NCBI GenBank assembly: GCA_013335425.1
Contig: JAAXVQ010000017.1
Coordinates: 1-13,151, forward strand
DNA: 13,151 nt
Reading direction: 5' to 3'
Origin: Candidatus Firestoneibacteriota bacterium
GTDB taxonomy: Bacteria > Oederibacteriota > JAAXVQ01
The notes beneath the pieces were generated by a model. It saw only the letters and a program-made list of their open reading frames with translations. It did no database searches and was not told where the DNA came from. Made by a program: the position numbers and the translations under genes. Shown here piece by piece: positions 1 through 6,871 of this stretch; position 1 is the stretch's first letter, and every line of letters starts with the position of its first letter.

Positions 1-1
1 C

Positions 2-607
2 TCCGACCCCCTGCAATTTCCAGGGTATAAGGACAAGGCCGATAAAGGCCAAAAAGCTACGGGCAACAAAGACTCCATTGTAGCCGGGTTTTGCACCCTG
101 GGGGGGATCCCCACGGCCCTGGCTGCCACGGATTTCAGGTTCATGGGCGGGTCCATGGGCTCGGTCATGGGCGAAGAAATCGCCCGGCTTATTGAAAGCG
201 CCATTGAACGCAAAAACCCGGTGGTGATCGTGTCGGCTTCCGGCGGCGGTGCCCGCATGCATGAGGGCATATTGTCCCTCATGCAAATGGCCAAGACCTC
301 GGCGGCTTTGGCGCGTTTGGCCGCGGCCAAACAACTGTTTATTTCCGTACTCACGGACCCGACCGGGGGCGGGGTGACGGCTTCCTTTGCCATGCTCGGG
401 GACGTGATCGTGGCCGAACCCAACGCTTTCATCATGTTCGCCGGCCCCCGCGTGATCGAACAAACCATCCGCCAACACCTGCCCAAGCGTTTTCAACGCG
501 CGGAGTTTCTGCAGGAACACGGCATGATCGACATCATCGTACGCCGTCAGGACATGCGCGAGAGACTGATCCAACTTCTTTCCATCACACAACCCGTCGC
601 TCGGTAA
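2..607 (+). CDS. accD: Acetyl-CoA carboxylase carboxyltransferase subunit beta (3' part)
   Basis: AccD pairs with AccA in the cytoplasmic carboxyltransferase that moves the carboxyl group from biotin carrier protein to acetyl-CoA, giving malonyl-CoA for fatty-acid synthesis. The frame is open from base 2, so the first 200 or so visible residues are the C-terminal part and the start lies outside the window. Visible family motifs are DPLQFPGYKDKA at the left edge, FMGGSMGSVMGE (fragment residues 47-58), SASGGGARMHEG, TDPTGGGVTASFAMLGD, and the end block RVIEQTIRQHLP...QRAEFLQEHGMID. These are the crotonase-fold oxyanion-hole and subunit-contact stretches expected of AccD. The N-terminal four-Cys zinc ribbon cannot be checked. 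It ends in TAA 67 bases before the likely folC start, and accD-folC is a common bacterial gene pair. Identification is secure. Confidence 0.96.
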   Translation, partial: SDPLQFPGYKDKADKGQKATGNKDSIVAGFCTLGGIPTALAATDFRFMGGSMGSVMGEEIARLIESAIERKNPVVIVSASGGGARMHEGILSLMQMAKTSAALARLAAAKQLFISVLTDPTGGGVTASFAMLGDVIVAEPNAFIMFAGPRVIEQTIRQHLPKRFQRAEFLQEHGMIDIIVRRQDMRERLIQLLSITQPVAR

Positions 608-674
608 GGGCGGGGTAAAATGATTCGGGCTCCGTTCTCAAGTTGCGGGGCTTAATTTTTTGCCAAGCCACCCT

Positions 675-1982
675 ATGACTTATACCCAAGCCAAAACCCA
701 ATTGCACCGCTGGACGGTTCAGGCTGTGCGTCCCGGGCTCACCCGCACGCGCCGGCTGTTGGAGCTACTGGGACGCCCGGATGCCGCCTGCCCGGCTATT
801 CAAATTGTGGGCACCAACGGCAAGGGCTCGGTCGCGGCACTGGTGCACGCGGCACTCTTGGCCGGCGGCTATCGCACCGGTCGGTTCACCTCGCCGCATT
901 TGGAAGACGAACGCGAGCGCATTTTTGTGGGTCCGTCCATGATTTCCCGACAGAAGTTTTCGGCGGCCGTGGAGAAATTGCTGCCGCATTTAAAAAAAAT
1001 GCATGCTCAGGGAGATCCGGCCACCACCTTTGAGGCCTGGACCGCGTTGGCGGCCGTGGCGTTTCAGCAGGCCAGGGTGCAGATTGCGGTCTTGGAAGCG
1101 GGCATGGGCGGGCGTCTGGACGCCACCTCAGTTTGGCAGACGGTCATGGCTTCCGTACTTACGCAAATCGACTTGGAGCACACGCGTGAATTGGGTCCCA
1201 CCTTGGAGGCCATTGCCCAAGAAAAAATGGCCATTGCCCGACCCGGCGTACCTTTTTTAACCGCCGAAGCTCGGCCCCGCCTGCGTCAACTTTTGGCGCG
1301 GCATTGCCGCCTAAGGGGGACGTCCTGCCTGACGGTTGGTAAGGCGCCGCAGGACGCGGCCCGCGTGCTGGCTTGGTCCCGCCGGGCCCAGGGTATCAGT
1401 CTGGATTTGAACCTGGGAAGCAGTAGGCTGCGTAAGTTGGAAGTGGGCTTGCGCGGAGAACATCAAACCCGCAATGCCGCTTTGGCCGCCCTGGTGCTTC
1501 AAGTGGTTTCCCGAAGTGGTTTCCCGGTTCCGGAAAAAGCCTGGCGCCGGGCGTTTAAAGAAGTTAGTTGGCCCGGGCGTTTGGAACTGGCGGCCAAACA
1601 TCCTGCGGTTTTTTTCGATGGAGCCCACAACCCCGCTGCGGCTCGCGTCTTGGCAACTGAAATTCGACGGTTGATGCCCGCTGCTGACCTGGTGGTGGGC
1701 ATCATGGCGGACAAGGACATCGATGCCATGGTCCGGGAACTGGCCCCCGTGGCCCGGCAGGTTTGGACTGTAAAACCTGACCCCCAACGTGGTCTGGGAG
1801 CGGAGGTTTTGGCTGAAAAATTCAGAGCTTTAGGGATTCCGGCAAATGCCCAGCCCAGCGTGGGTGCGGCCCTGGGCACGGCCCGACGACAAGCCGGAAA
1901 GCAAGGGAACATCGTGGTTGCGGGCTCCCTTTATCTCTTAGGGCCGGCACGCCGATACTTAAAAAACCGGGGAAGGGTTTGA
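675..1982 (+). CDS. folC: Bifunctional dihydrofolate synthase / folylpolyglutamate synthase
   Basis: FolC adds glutamate to dihydropteroate and to folates, using ATP, in the cytoplasm. With the ATG at 675 the protein is 435 aa, normal for the family, and begins MTYTQAKTQL, a typical FolC N-terminus. The Mur-ligase P-loop is GTNGKGS (residues 46-52), followed by GRFTSPHL, TFEAWTALA, the segment EAGMGGRLDATSV, QIDLEHTRELGPTLEAIAQEKMAI and the C-terminal-domain motif FDGAHNPAA. Two spots differ from the usual consensus: LEH where most FolCs have xDH, and EKMAIARPG where EKAGIIKPG is common. Both are conservative enough that I expect an active enzyme. No convincing ribosome binding site precedes 675. 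A TTG at 660 is an alternative start, with a weak GCGGGG upstream at 645-650. The gene contains a perfect 13-bp tandem duplication (1501-1526). Confidence 0.95.
   Translation: MTYTQAKTQLHRWTVQAVRPGLTRTRRLLELLGRPDAACPAIQIVGTNGKGSVAALVHAALLAGGYRTGRFTSPHLEDERERIFVGPSMISRQKFSAAVEKLLPHLKKMHAQGDPATTFEAWTALAAVAFQQARVQIAVLEAGMGGRLDATSVWQTVMASVLTQIDLEHTRELGPTLEAIAQEKMAIARPGVPFLTAEARPRLRQLLARHCRLRGTSCLTVGKAPQDAARVLAWSRRAQGISLDLNLGSSRLRKLEVGLRGEHQTRNAALAALVLQVVSRSGFPVPEKAWRRAFKEVSWPGRLELAAKHPAVFFDGAHNPAAARVLATEIRRLMPAADLVVGIMADKDIDAMVRELAPVARQVWTVKPDPQRGLGAEVLAEKFRALGIPANAQPSVGAALGTARRQAGKQGNIVVAGSLYLLGPARRYLKNRGRV
1501..1526 (+). repeat. Perfect 13-bp tandem duplication inside folC
   Basis: AAGTGGTTTCCCG occurs twice back to back (1501-1513 and 1514-1526). 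It encodes part of LQVVSRSGFPVPEKAW. Because 13 is not a multiple of three, gain or loss of one copy would shift the reading frame. The protein on both sides reads as normal FolC, so the present two-copy state is the functional one. Confidence 0.9.
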
Positions 1983-2007
1983 CACCCCAGGGCGTGAATG
2001 ATATATT
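1979..2007 (+). promoter_or_regulatory. Sigma-70-type promoter overlapping the folC stop codon
   Basis: TTGACA at 1979-1984 matches the -35 consensus exactly and contains the folC TGA (1980-1982). After a 17-base spacer comes TATATT at 2002-2007, a 5/6 match to the -10 box. The start of transcription would fall near 2014, giving a leader of about 50 nt before the GTG at 2066. It fits independent expression of the exported protein downstream. Confidence 0.7.
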
Positions 2008-2053
2008 TATAGTAATTAACCGAAGAGTTAACTGCAAAACACTGAAAATTTTT

Positions 2054-2060
2054 AGGGAGA
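2054..2060 (+). promoter_or_regulatory. Ribosome binding site fixing the GTG start at 2066
   Basis: AGGGAGA lies five bases before GTG 2066. It is the only good Shine-Dalgarno site in the region and argues for this start over an in-frame extension reaching back to 1979, which would overlap folC and bury the signal peptide. Confidence 0.7.
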
Positions 2061-2065
2061 ATTAC

Positions 2066-2743
2066 GTGCCTTTTCGGGTTCGGCTGATTATAGGCATCAT
2101 GCTGGCGGGTTTGGGCGCTCCGGCTTTTTTTGCCCAGGCCGCGCCTTATCGCGCCCTCGATCTGCCTTCGCCCTCGGTTTATGGCGACCAACCGGCGCCT
2201 TCCGAAAGTACCCGACATGAGTACGTTTCCCAAGGGCAGGATTATTTACGCCAATATGTACGGGAAAACTTGCGCCGTTTGGTTTCCGAGACGGGCATTC
2301 TGACCATGGAAGCGACGGACATGCAGACTGCGGCCACGGTCAATCTGGCCACCCTGGCGCCCGCGACCGCGGCCCTGCCGTGGGAAACCAAGGTGCGCCT
2401 GTGGGCCGCGGAAAATTTGAACGATTATCTCAACTGCGGCCGATTTATCCCCCTGCGCATGGAAATGGAATCCAATTACAAACTCACGCCGGGCGTGGAT
2501 TTTTCCGCGCGGGTGCGCGCTCCGTTCAACAACGTGCTCCAAGTGGATTTGGGTTCGCAGATGCAGTGGTCTTCACTGGTTTCTTCCCATTGGCAGTACT
2601 CACTGCAAAATGACGCCCAGGTGTCGGGCAACTTCAACGTCGGTCTGGGCATGCAGTGGTCCGAGTGGCAGGCGTCTTTGGACTTTGACCTGACGCCGCA
2701 ACGCACCCAACAGCAGCGTTTCACGGTCGGAAAAAACTTCTAA
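2066..2743 (+). CDS. Predicted exported protein with beta-rich, outer-membrane-like C-terminal half
   Basis: I do not recognise a named family. From the GTG at 2066 the product is 225 aa. Residues 1-25 look like a Sec signal peptide: basic MPFRVR, a hydrophobic stretch LIIGIMLAGLGAPAFF, and AQA before APYRA, so cleavage after residue 25 is likely. Residues 46-125 look helical and charged (for example EYVSQGQDYLRQYVREN). From about residue 130 the sequence alternates polar and hydrophobic residues as amphipathic beta-strands do (PLRMEMESNYKL, DFSARVRAP, VLQVDLGSQMQWSS, VSGNFNVGLGMQWS, WQASLDFDLTP) and ends RFTVGKNF. A final Phe with V and F at -5 and -7 resembles an outer-membrane beta-barrel insertion signal, although Lys at -3 is atypical. 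It has its own promoter and terminator, so it is a single-gene unit. Too few strands are visible for a normal large barrel. A role in the outer membrane or periplasm is inference. Confidence 0.8.
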   Translation: MPFRVRLIIGIMLAGLGAPAFFAQAAPYRALDLPSPSVYGDQPAPSESTRHEYVSQGQDYLRQYVRENLRRLVSETGILTMEATDMQTAATVNLATLAPATAALPWETKVRLWAAENLNDYLNCGRFIPLRMEMESNYKLTPGVDFSARVRAPFNNVLQVDLGSQMQWSSLVSSHWQYSLQNDAQVSGNFNVGLGMQWSEWQASLDFDLTPQRTQQQRFTVGKNF

Positions 2744-2769
2744 TTTCAGTCCGGCGGATTACCCCTTTC

Positions 2770-2800
2770 GGCAGGATGCCTCGGCATCCTGCCTTTTTTT
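2770..2800 (+). terminator. Rho-independent terminator
   Basis: GGCAGGATGCC (2770-2780) is the exact reverse complement of GGCATCCTGCC (2783-2793), giving a stem of 10-11 bp with a very short loop. Seven T residues follow directly (2794-2800). It lies 27 bases after the stop codon of the exported-protein gene and insulates it from the lysA block. Confidence 0.93.
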
Positions 2801-2864
2801 ATTCCCTACCCGGGGTTGTTTTGAAAAAATACCCTGCCGGACATTTCTTCGGCCGGGCCAATCA

Positions 2865-2893
2865 TTGACAAGGGGGGGTTCGTATGTTACATT
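2865..2893 (+). promoter_or_regulatory. Sigma-70-type promoter of the lysA-led gene block
   Basis: TTGACA (2865-2870) is a perfect -35 box. A 17-base spacer with a run of seven G leads to TACATT (2888-2893), a 4/6 match to the -10 box. Transcription would start near 2900, leaving a leader of only about 27 nt before lysA. That is far too short for a lysine riboswitch. It is likely the main promoter for much or all of the genes up to nadA. Confidence 0.72.
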
Positions 2894-2926
2894 TCCCCTT
2901 ATTTTATTGGATGGGAGCGGCAGGCC

Positions 2927-4189
2927 ATGGATGAATTTAAGGTTCGTCAGGGGGAGTTGTTTTGCGAGGAAATACCCGTCCTGGCGCTGGTAAAAAAATA
3001 CGGCACGCCGCTCTATGTCTACAGCCGCGCCACGCTGCTCTCGCATTTTCACAAAATTCAAACGGCCTTTGCGCCGCTGTCCCCGCTGATCTGTTACTCG
3101 GTCAAAGCCAACTCCAATCTTTCCATCTTAAAGGAATTGGCGGCTCAAGGCGCGGGCATGGACATCGTCTCGGGCGGGGAATTGGTCCGGGTGCAAACCG
3201 CCGGGGTGCCGGCCGCGCGCGTGGTGTATGCGGGGGTGGGCAAGACGCGCCCTGAAATCGCGGAGGCTCTGCGCGCCGGGATCTTGATGTTCAACGTGGA
3301 GTCCGAACCGGAATTGCAGCGCATCAACCACGTGGCCGGGCAGATGAAAAAAGTCGCGCGGGTGGCGCTGCGCATCAACCCGGACGTGGACGCCAAAACG
3401 CACCAATACATCACCACCGGAACCAAGGAAAACAAATTCGGGCTTTCGATTCCCATGGCGCTGGGGTTGTTCCGGGAAGCCCGGAAAATGAAACACGTCA
3501 GCGCCGTGGGCGTGCACATGCATATCGGCTCCCAGATCACCAGCGTGACCCCGTACTTGCAGGCGTTGAAACGCTTGTCCGTCCTGGTGGACGAATTGCG
3601 CGCCGCCGGGCACGCTTTGGAGTATCTCAACATGGGCGGGGGCATGGGCATCATCTACGACGAAGAGCAACCGCAGACCGCGGATGCGTTTGCCCGGGCG
3701 GTGGTGCCGTTGATCCGTCCCTTGGGATTGAAATTGATTTTGGAACCCGGGCGCTTCATTGTCGGCAATGCCGGGGTGCTCTTGACCAGCGTGCAATACG
3801 TGAAACGCGGACACGTCAAGTCGTTTGTTATTGTGGACGCGGGCATGAACGATTTGATCCGCCCCAGTTTGTATCATGCGCACCATCAGATTTTTCCCGT
3901 GAAAAAAAGCCGGTCCGGTCGTCTGCAATTGTGCGACGTGGTGGGGCCTATTTGCGAATCCGGCGATTTTCTCGGCAAAGACCGGCATCTGCCGCCCTTG
4001 GCGGAAGGCGATGTGTTGGCCGTGCGCAGCACCGGAGCCTACGGCATGGCCATGGCCTCCAATTACAACTCACGCCTGCGGGCCGCGGAGGTGTTGGTTT
4101 CGGGGTCCAAAGCCGCAGTGATTCGCCGCCGGGAAACCATGGCGGATGTTTTGGCCACGGAGCTTGGCGCGGCGAAGGCAAAAAAATAG
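2927..4189 (+). CDS. lysA: Diaminopimelate decarboxylase
   Basis: LysA is the PLP enzyme that decarboxylates meso-diaminopimelate to L-lysine, the last step of the pathway. The protein is 420 aa, typical in length. The PLP-binding lysine is K60 in CYSVKAN. Other family motifs are HIGSQI (199-204), the phosphate-binding GGGMG (237-241), EPGR (273-276), the active-site Cys in CESGD (C343), and the C-terminal SNYNSR with Y380. The ATG at 2927 has GGGAG nine bases upstream. It is the first gene after the consensus promoter and sits seven bases before dapF, as expected for enzymes using and making the same compound. Nothing looks degraded. Confidence 0.97.
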   Translation: MDEFKVRQGELFCEEIPVLALVKKYGTPLYVYSRATLLSHFHKIQTAFAPLSPLICYSVKANSNLSILKELAAQGAGMDIVSGGELVRVQTAGVPAARVVYAGVGKTRPEIAEALRAGILMFNVESEPELQRINHVAGQMKKVARVALRINPDVDAKTHQYITTGTKENKFGLSIPMALGLFREARKMKHVSAVGVHMHIGSQITSVTPYLQALKRLSVLVDELRAAGHALEYLNMGGGMGIIYDEEQPQTADAFARAVVPLIRPLGLKLILEPGRFIVGNAGVLLTSVQYVKRGHVKSFVIVDAGMNDLIRPSLYHAHHQIFPVKKSRSGRLQLCDVVGPICESGDFLGKDRHLPPLAEGDVLAVRSTGAYGMAMASNYNSRLRAAEVLVSGSKAAVIRRRETMADVLATELGAAKAKK

Positions 4190-4191
4190 GA
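4188..4191 (+). promoter_or_regulatory. Ribosome binding site suggesting a GTG start for dapF
   Basis: AGGA overlaps the lysA stop codon and stands five bases before GTG 4197. The alternative ATG at 4206 is 14 bases from it, and the nearer purine run GAAGGG is only one base from that ATG. The GTG is therefore preferred, without certainty. Confidence 0.5.
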
Positions 4192-4196
4192 ATGCG

Positions 4197-5045
4197 GTGA
4201 AGGGTATGGCGGCGATCCGTTTTGCCAAAATGTCAGGGGCGGCCAATGATTTTGTGGTCATCGACAACCGCAGCGGAGCCGTGCCCGCGCCGACGGCTGA
4301 GTGGGTGCGCAAGCTCTGCCTGCCGCATTTCGGCGTGGGGGCCGACGGCCTGATGCTGCTGGGCTCGTCCCCGGACGTGGATTTTACCATGCGCTATTTC
4401 AATGCGGACGGTTCCGAAGCCGCCATGTGCGGCAACGGCGGGCGCTGCATTGCGCGTTTTGCCGTGCTGGTGGGTGCCGCCGCCGAAGGGCGCGAGGTGA
4501 AGTTCGTTTCACCCTCGGGCCTTTACCGGGCTCAAGTCAAAGGCGACCTCGTGCGCTTGGAGTTGCCCAATCCCGGTAAGGTCGAACTTTCCGTGTCTCT
4601 GCCGCTTGCCGGCGGGGAGCGGGAATGCGATGCGGTCAATACCGGGGTGCCGCATGTTGTCTGTTATTCGCAGCAGGTTGAGCAGGAGGACGTTTTCAAC
4701 CTAGGCCGGGAAATCCGGCGGCACGCACGCTTTGCGCCGGCGGGGACCAACGTCAATTTTGTGCAGGTGTTGAATACCCACGAGCTTAAAGTGCGCACCT
4801 ACGAACGGGGCGTGGAAGACGAAACGTTGGCCTGCGGCACGGGCGCCGCCGCCGCAGTTTTGTGCGCCGCCCGTCGCGGTTATGTGGCTTCGCCGGTACT
4901 CGCGTTAACTAAAAGCGGTTTGCCGCTCAAGGTGGAGTTTGTCATGACGCCCGAGGGGTTTGAGCATCTCGCCCAAAGCGGCGAGGCGCGGTTGGTTTAC
5001 TGGGGCGAGCTTTCGGACGAGGCCACCCGGTTTGATTTAGTCTAG
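4197..5045 (+). CDS. dapF: Diaminopimelate epimerase
   Basis: DapF converts LL-diaminopimelate to the meso form needed for peptidoglycan cross-linking and by LysA. It is a cofactor-free two-cysteine epimerase. The 282-aa product (279 aa if started at ATG 4206) has the N-terminal KMSGAANDFVVID, the first catalytic Cys in MCGNGGRC (C78), GTNVNFV, and the second Cys in YERGVEDETLACGTGAAAA (C213). The usual GAGNDF or GLGNDF near the N-terminus reads GAANDF here, while the Asn and Asp are kept. Direct coupling to lysA is suggested by the seven-base gap and a Shine-Dalgarno site overlapping the lysA stop. A DapL route delivers the LL isomer, so DapF is an obligatory step in this cell. Confidence 0.96.
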   Translation: MKGMAAIRFAKMSGAANDFVVIDNRSGAVPAPTAEWVRKLCLPHFGVGADGLMLLGSSPDVDFTMRYFNADGSEAAMCGNGGRCIARFAVLVGAAAEGREVKFVSPSGLYRAQVKGDLVRLELPNPGKVELSVSLPLAGGERECDAVNTGVPHVVCYSQQVEQEDVFNLGREIRRHARFAPAGTNVNFVQVLNTHELKVRTYERGVEDETLACGTGAAAAVLCAARRGYVASPVLALTKSGLPLKVEFVMTPEGFEHLAQSGEARLVYWGELSDEATRFDLV

Positions 5046-5147
5046 ACGCCGCCGCGGTTGCGGCCGCGTACCAGGATTAAACTTTAGCACCGCCCTGCAG
5101 CCGCAGGGTGATGAAAGAGTCATTCTTATGTTGATGGAGGCTTGACC
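5046..5147 (+). other. Spacer between dapF and dapA with two small hairpins
   Basis: This is one of only two sizeable gaps in the lysA-nadA block. It contains GCCGC-GGTT-GCGGC (5051-5064) and CCCTGC-AGCC-GCAGGG (5093-5108). Neither is followed by a T-tract, so neither is a standard terminator. I find no pair of promoter boxes at proper spacing. The hairpins may be RNA processing or stability elements, or chance. The dapA ribosome binding site GGAGG (5136-5140) lies at the right end. Confidence 0.4.
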
Positions 5148-6038
5148 ATGTTCAGAGGTTCCATGGTGGCGTTGGTGACGCCCTTTGAAAACAACCGGGT
5201 GGATGAACTGCGCTTACGCGCGCTCATCGAGTTTCAGATCGCCAACGGCACGCATGTGTTGGTGCCCTGCGGCACCACGGGCGAGTCGGCGACGCTTTCC
5301 ATGGCTGAACACCGCCGCGTAATCGAGATCACGGTCGAGACCGCGGCCGGGCGGGCCTTGGTCATGGCCGGGACCGGCTCCAACAACACCACCGAGGCCA
5401 TTGAACTCACCCGCGCAGCCAAGTCCGCCGGCGCCAACGGCGCGCTCTTGATCGCACCTTACTACAATAAGCCCACGCAAGAGGGCTTGTACCGGCATTT
5501 TATGGCCATTGCCGAGGCCACCCAGTTTCCCTTCGTTCTGTACAACATTCAAGGCCGGACGGCCGTCAATGTGCTGCCGGAAACCATTGTCCGTATTTCC
5601 GAGGCTTGTCCCCTGCTGGTCGGGGTTAAGGAAGCCTCGGGCAGTTTGGAGCAGATCAGCACCCTACACTCGCTGTTAAACGACCGGGCGGCGATTCTTT
5701 CGGGAGACGACGCACTGACTTTGCCGATTATGGCCGTGGGCGGGCAGGGCGTGATTTCGGTGGTGGCCAACCTGGTGCCCCGAGCCACCGCGGATCTGGT
5801 GGACGCCTGCCTCCAAGGGAACTATGCCGCTGCGCTGCCGTTGCACGAGCGTTTGCTCCCCTTGGTGAAAGCCATGTTCCTGGAAACAAGTCCAGCGCCG
5901 GTTAAAGCCGCTTTGGACATGATGGGGATGTGCGGCAACGAATTGCGTTTGCCCCTGGTGCCCGTGACCGACGCCACCCGCGGCAAAGTACGCGCCGCGT
6001 TGGAAGCCTACGGCTTATTGAGCGGACGGAAGGCCTGA
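5148..6038 (+). CDS. dapA: 4-hydroxy-tetrahydrodipicolinate synthase
   Basis: DapA condenses pyruvate with aspartate semialdehyde, the committed step of lysine/DAP synthesis, in the cytoplasm. The ATG at 5148 has GGAGG seven bases upstream and gives 296 aa beginning MFRGSMVALVTPF. The pyruvate site GTTGES (42-47), the pair of tyrosines in APYYNKP (103-109), Y132 in LYNIQGRT and the Schiff-base lysine K161 in VGVKEASG are all present; K161 has the same number as in E. coli. The usual YNxPxRTG reads YNIQGRTAVN: the Pro is Gln and the Gly after RT is Ala, both near the active-site loop. The stop codon is one base before dapB's start, so the two are tightly coupled. Confidence 0.97.
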   Translation: MFRGSMVALVTPFENNRVDELRLRALIEFQIANGTHVLVPCGTTGESATLSMAEHRRVIEITVETAAGRALVMAGTGSNNTTEAIELTRAAKSAGANGALLIAPYYNKPTQEGLYRHFMAIAEATQFPFVLYNIQGRTAVNVLPETIVRISEACPLLVGVKEASGSLEQISTLHSLLNDRAAILSGDDALTLPIMAVGGQGVISVVANLVPRATADLVDACLQGNYAAALPLHERLLPLVKAMFLETSPAPVKAALDMMGMCGNELRLPLVPVTDATRGKVRAALEAYGLLSGRKA

Positions 6039-6039
6039 C

Positions 6040-6840
6040 ATGAAACGGATCGGGATTGCCGGCGCAGCCGGGAGAATGGGGTGCGCCCTGGTGCGCGCCG
6101 TCAAAGCCCGGCCGGAACTCACCCTGGCGGCGGCGTGGGAGCGTCCCGGGCATGCAGCCGTGGGACGCGACACCGGCGAGTGGGCGGGATTGGAGGCGGC
6201 CGGGGTCCAAATATTGGACAGACCGGACTTTACTGTCTGTGATGTGCTGATTGACTTTACGGCCCCTGAAGCCACAGTGGCTTTGGCGCAAGCGGCTACG
6301 GGTAAGTGCAACCTGGTGATCGGCACCACCGGGCTGAATGCAGCGCAGGTAAAAGTCCTGCAAGGGGCGGGTGAACGCAGCGGCGTGGTTTATGCATCCA
6401 ATTTTTCTTTGGGCGTGAACTTGTTGGCCATCTTGGCCGAAAAGGCCGCCGCCGCGCTCAATGCCAATTATGATATGGAGATCATCGAGGCGCATCACAA
6501 CCAGAAAAAGGATGCGCCCTCGGGCACGGCCCTCACGCTTTATCAGGCACTGTGCCGCGGCCGCGGTTTGGACCCGGCGACGTCTGAGAAATACCGCGGA
6601 CATGAAGTGACCGGCGCGCGCCCGCAAAGTGAAGTCGGTCTGCACGCCGTGCGCGGCGGGGACATTGTCGGGGATCATACGATTTTGTTCGCCGGACCGG
6701 GCGAGCGGCTGGAGTTCAAACATCAGGCGCATTCACGCGACGTTTTTGCGCACGGCGCGGCCGGGGCGGCCGCCTGGCTGGCCGGTAAAGCGGCCGGCTG
6801 GTATTCGATGGCCGATGTGTTGGGTTTGAACGCGCAATAG
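6040..6840 (+). CDS. dapB: 4-hydroxy-tetrahydrodipicolinate reductase
   Basis: DapB reduces the DapA product to tetrahydrodipicolinate using NAD(P)H. The 266-aa protein opens with the nucleotide-binding GIAGAAGRMG (5-14), followed by GTTGLN (95-100), YASNFSLGVN (118-127), and the substrate-binding and catalytic block EIIEAHHNQKKDAPSGTAL (about 147-165) with H152/H153 and K156/K157. The C-terminal half shows the standard LHAVRGGDIVGDHTILFAGPGE stretch in two parts and HQAHSRDVFAHGA. The ATG follows the dapA stop at once. The product is the direct substrate for DapL encoded two genes downstream, which matches the gene order. No anomalies. Confidence 0.97.
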   Translation: MKRIGIAGAAGRMGCALVRAVKARPELTLAAAWERPGHAAVGRDTGEWAGLEAAGVQILDRPDFTVCDVLIDFTAPEATVALAQAATGKCNLVIGTTGLNAAQVKVLQGAGERSGVVYASNFSLGVNLLAILAEKAAAALNANYDMEIIEAHHNQKKDAPSGTALTLYQALCRGRGLDPATSEKYRGHEVTGARPQSEVGLHAVRGGDIVGDHTILFAGPGERLEFKHQAHSRDVFAHGAAGAAAWLAGKAAGWYSMADVLGLNAQ

Positions 6841-6871
6841 ATTTTTAGTTTGTCGAAATGAGGTGGTTGAC

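Noticed and set aside
660..674. TTG start for folC adding five residues
   Set aside because: Possible, because GCGGGG lies nine bases upstream, but MTYTQA at 675 matches the usual FolC N-terminus. Kept as an alternative only.
1979..2065. Upstream start for the exported protein
   Set aside because: The frame begins inside folC without a ribosome binding site and would place 29 non-signal residues before the signal peptide. GTG 2066 has AGGGAGA at the right spacing.
3128..3988. Long open frame on the minus strand opposite lysA (286 codons)
   Set aside because: Shadow of lysA. The translation is low-complexity, His-rich and unlike any family.
5051..5108. Terminator or promoter in the dapF-dapA gap
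   Set aside because: The two hairpins lack T-tracts, and no -35/-10 pair with proper spacing could be found.
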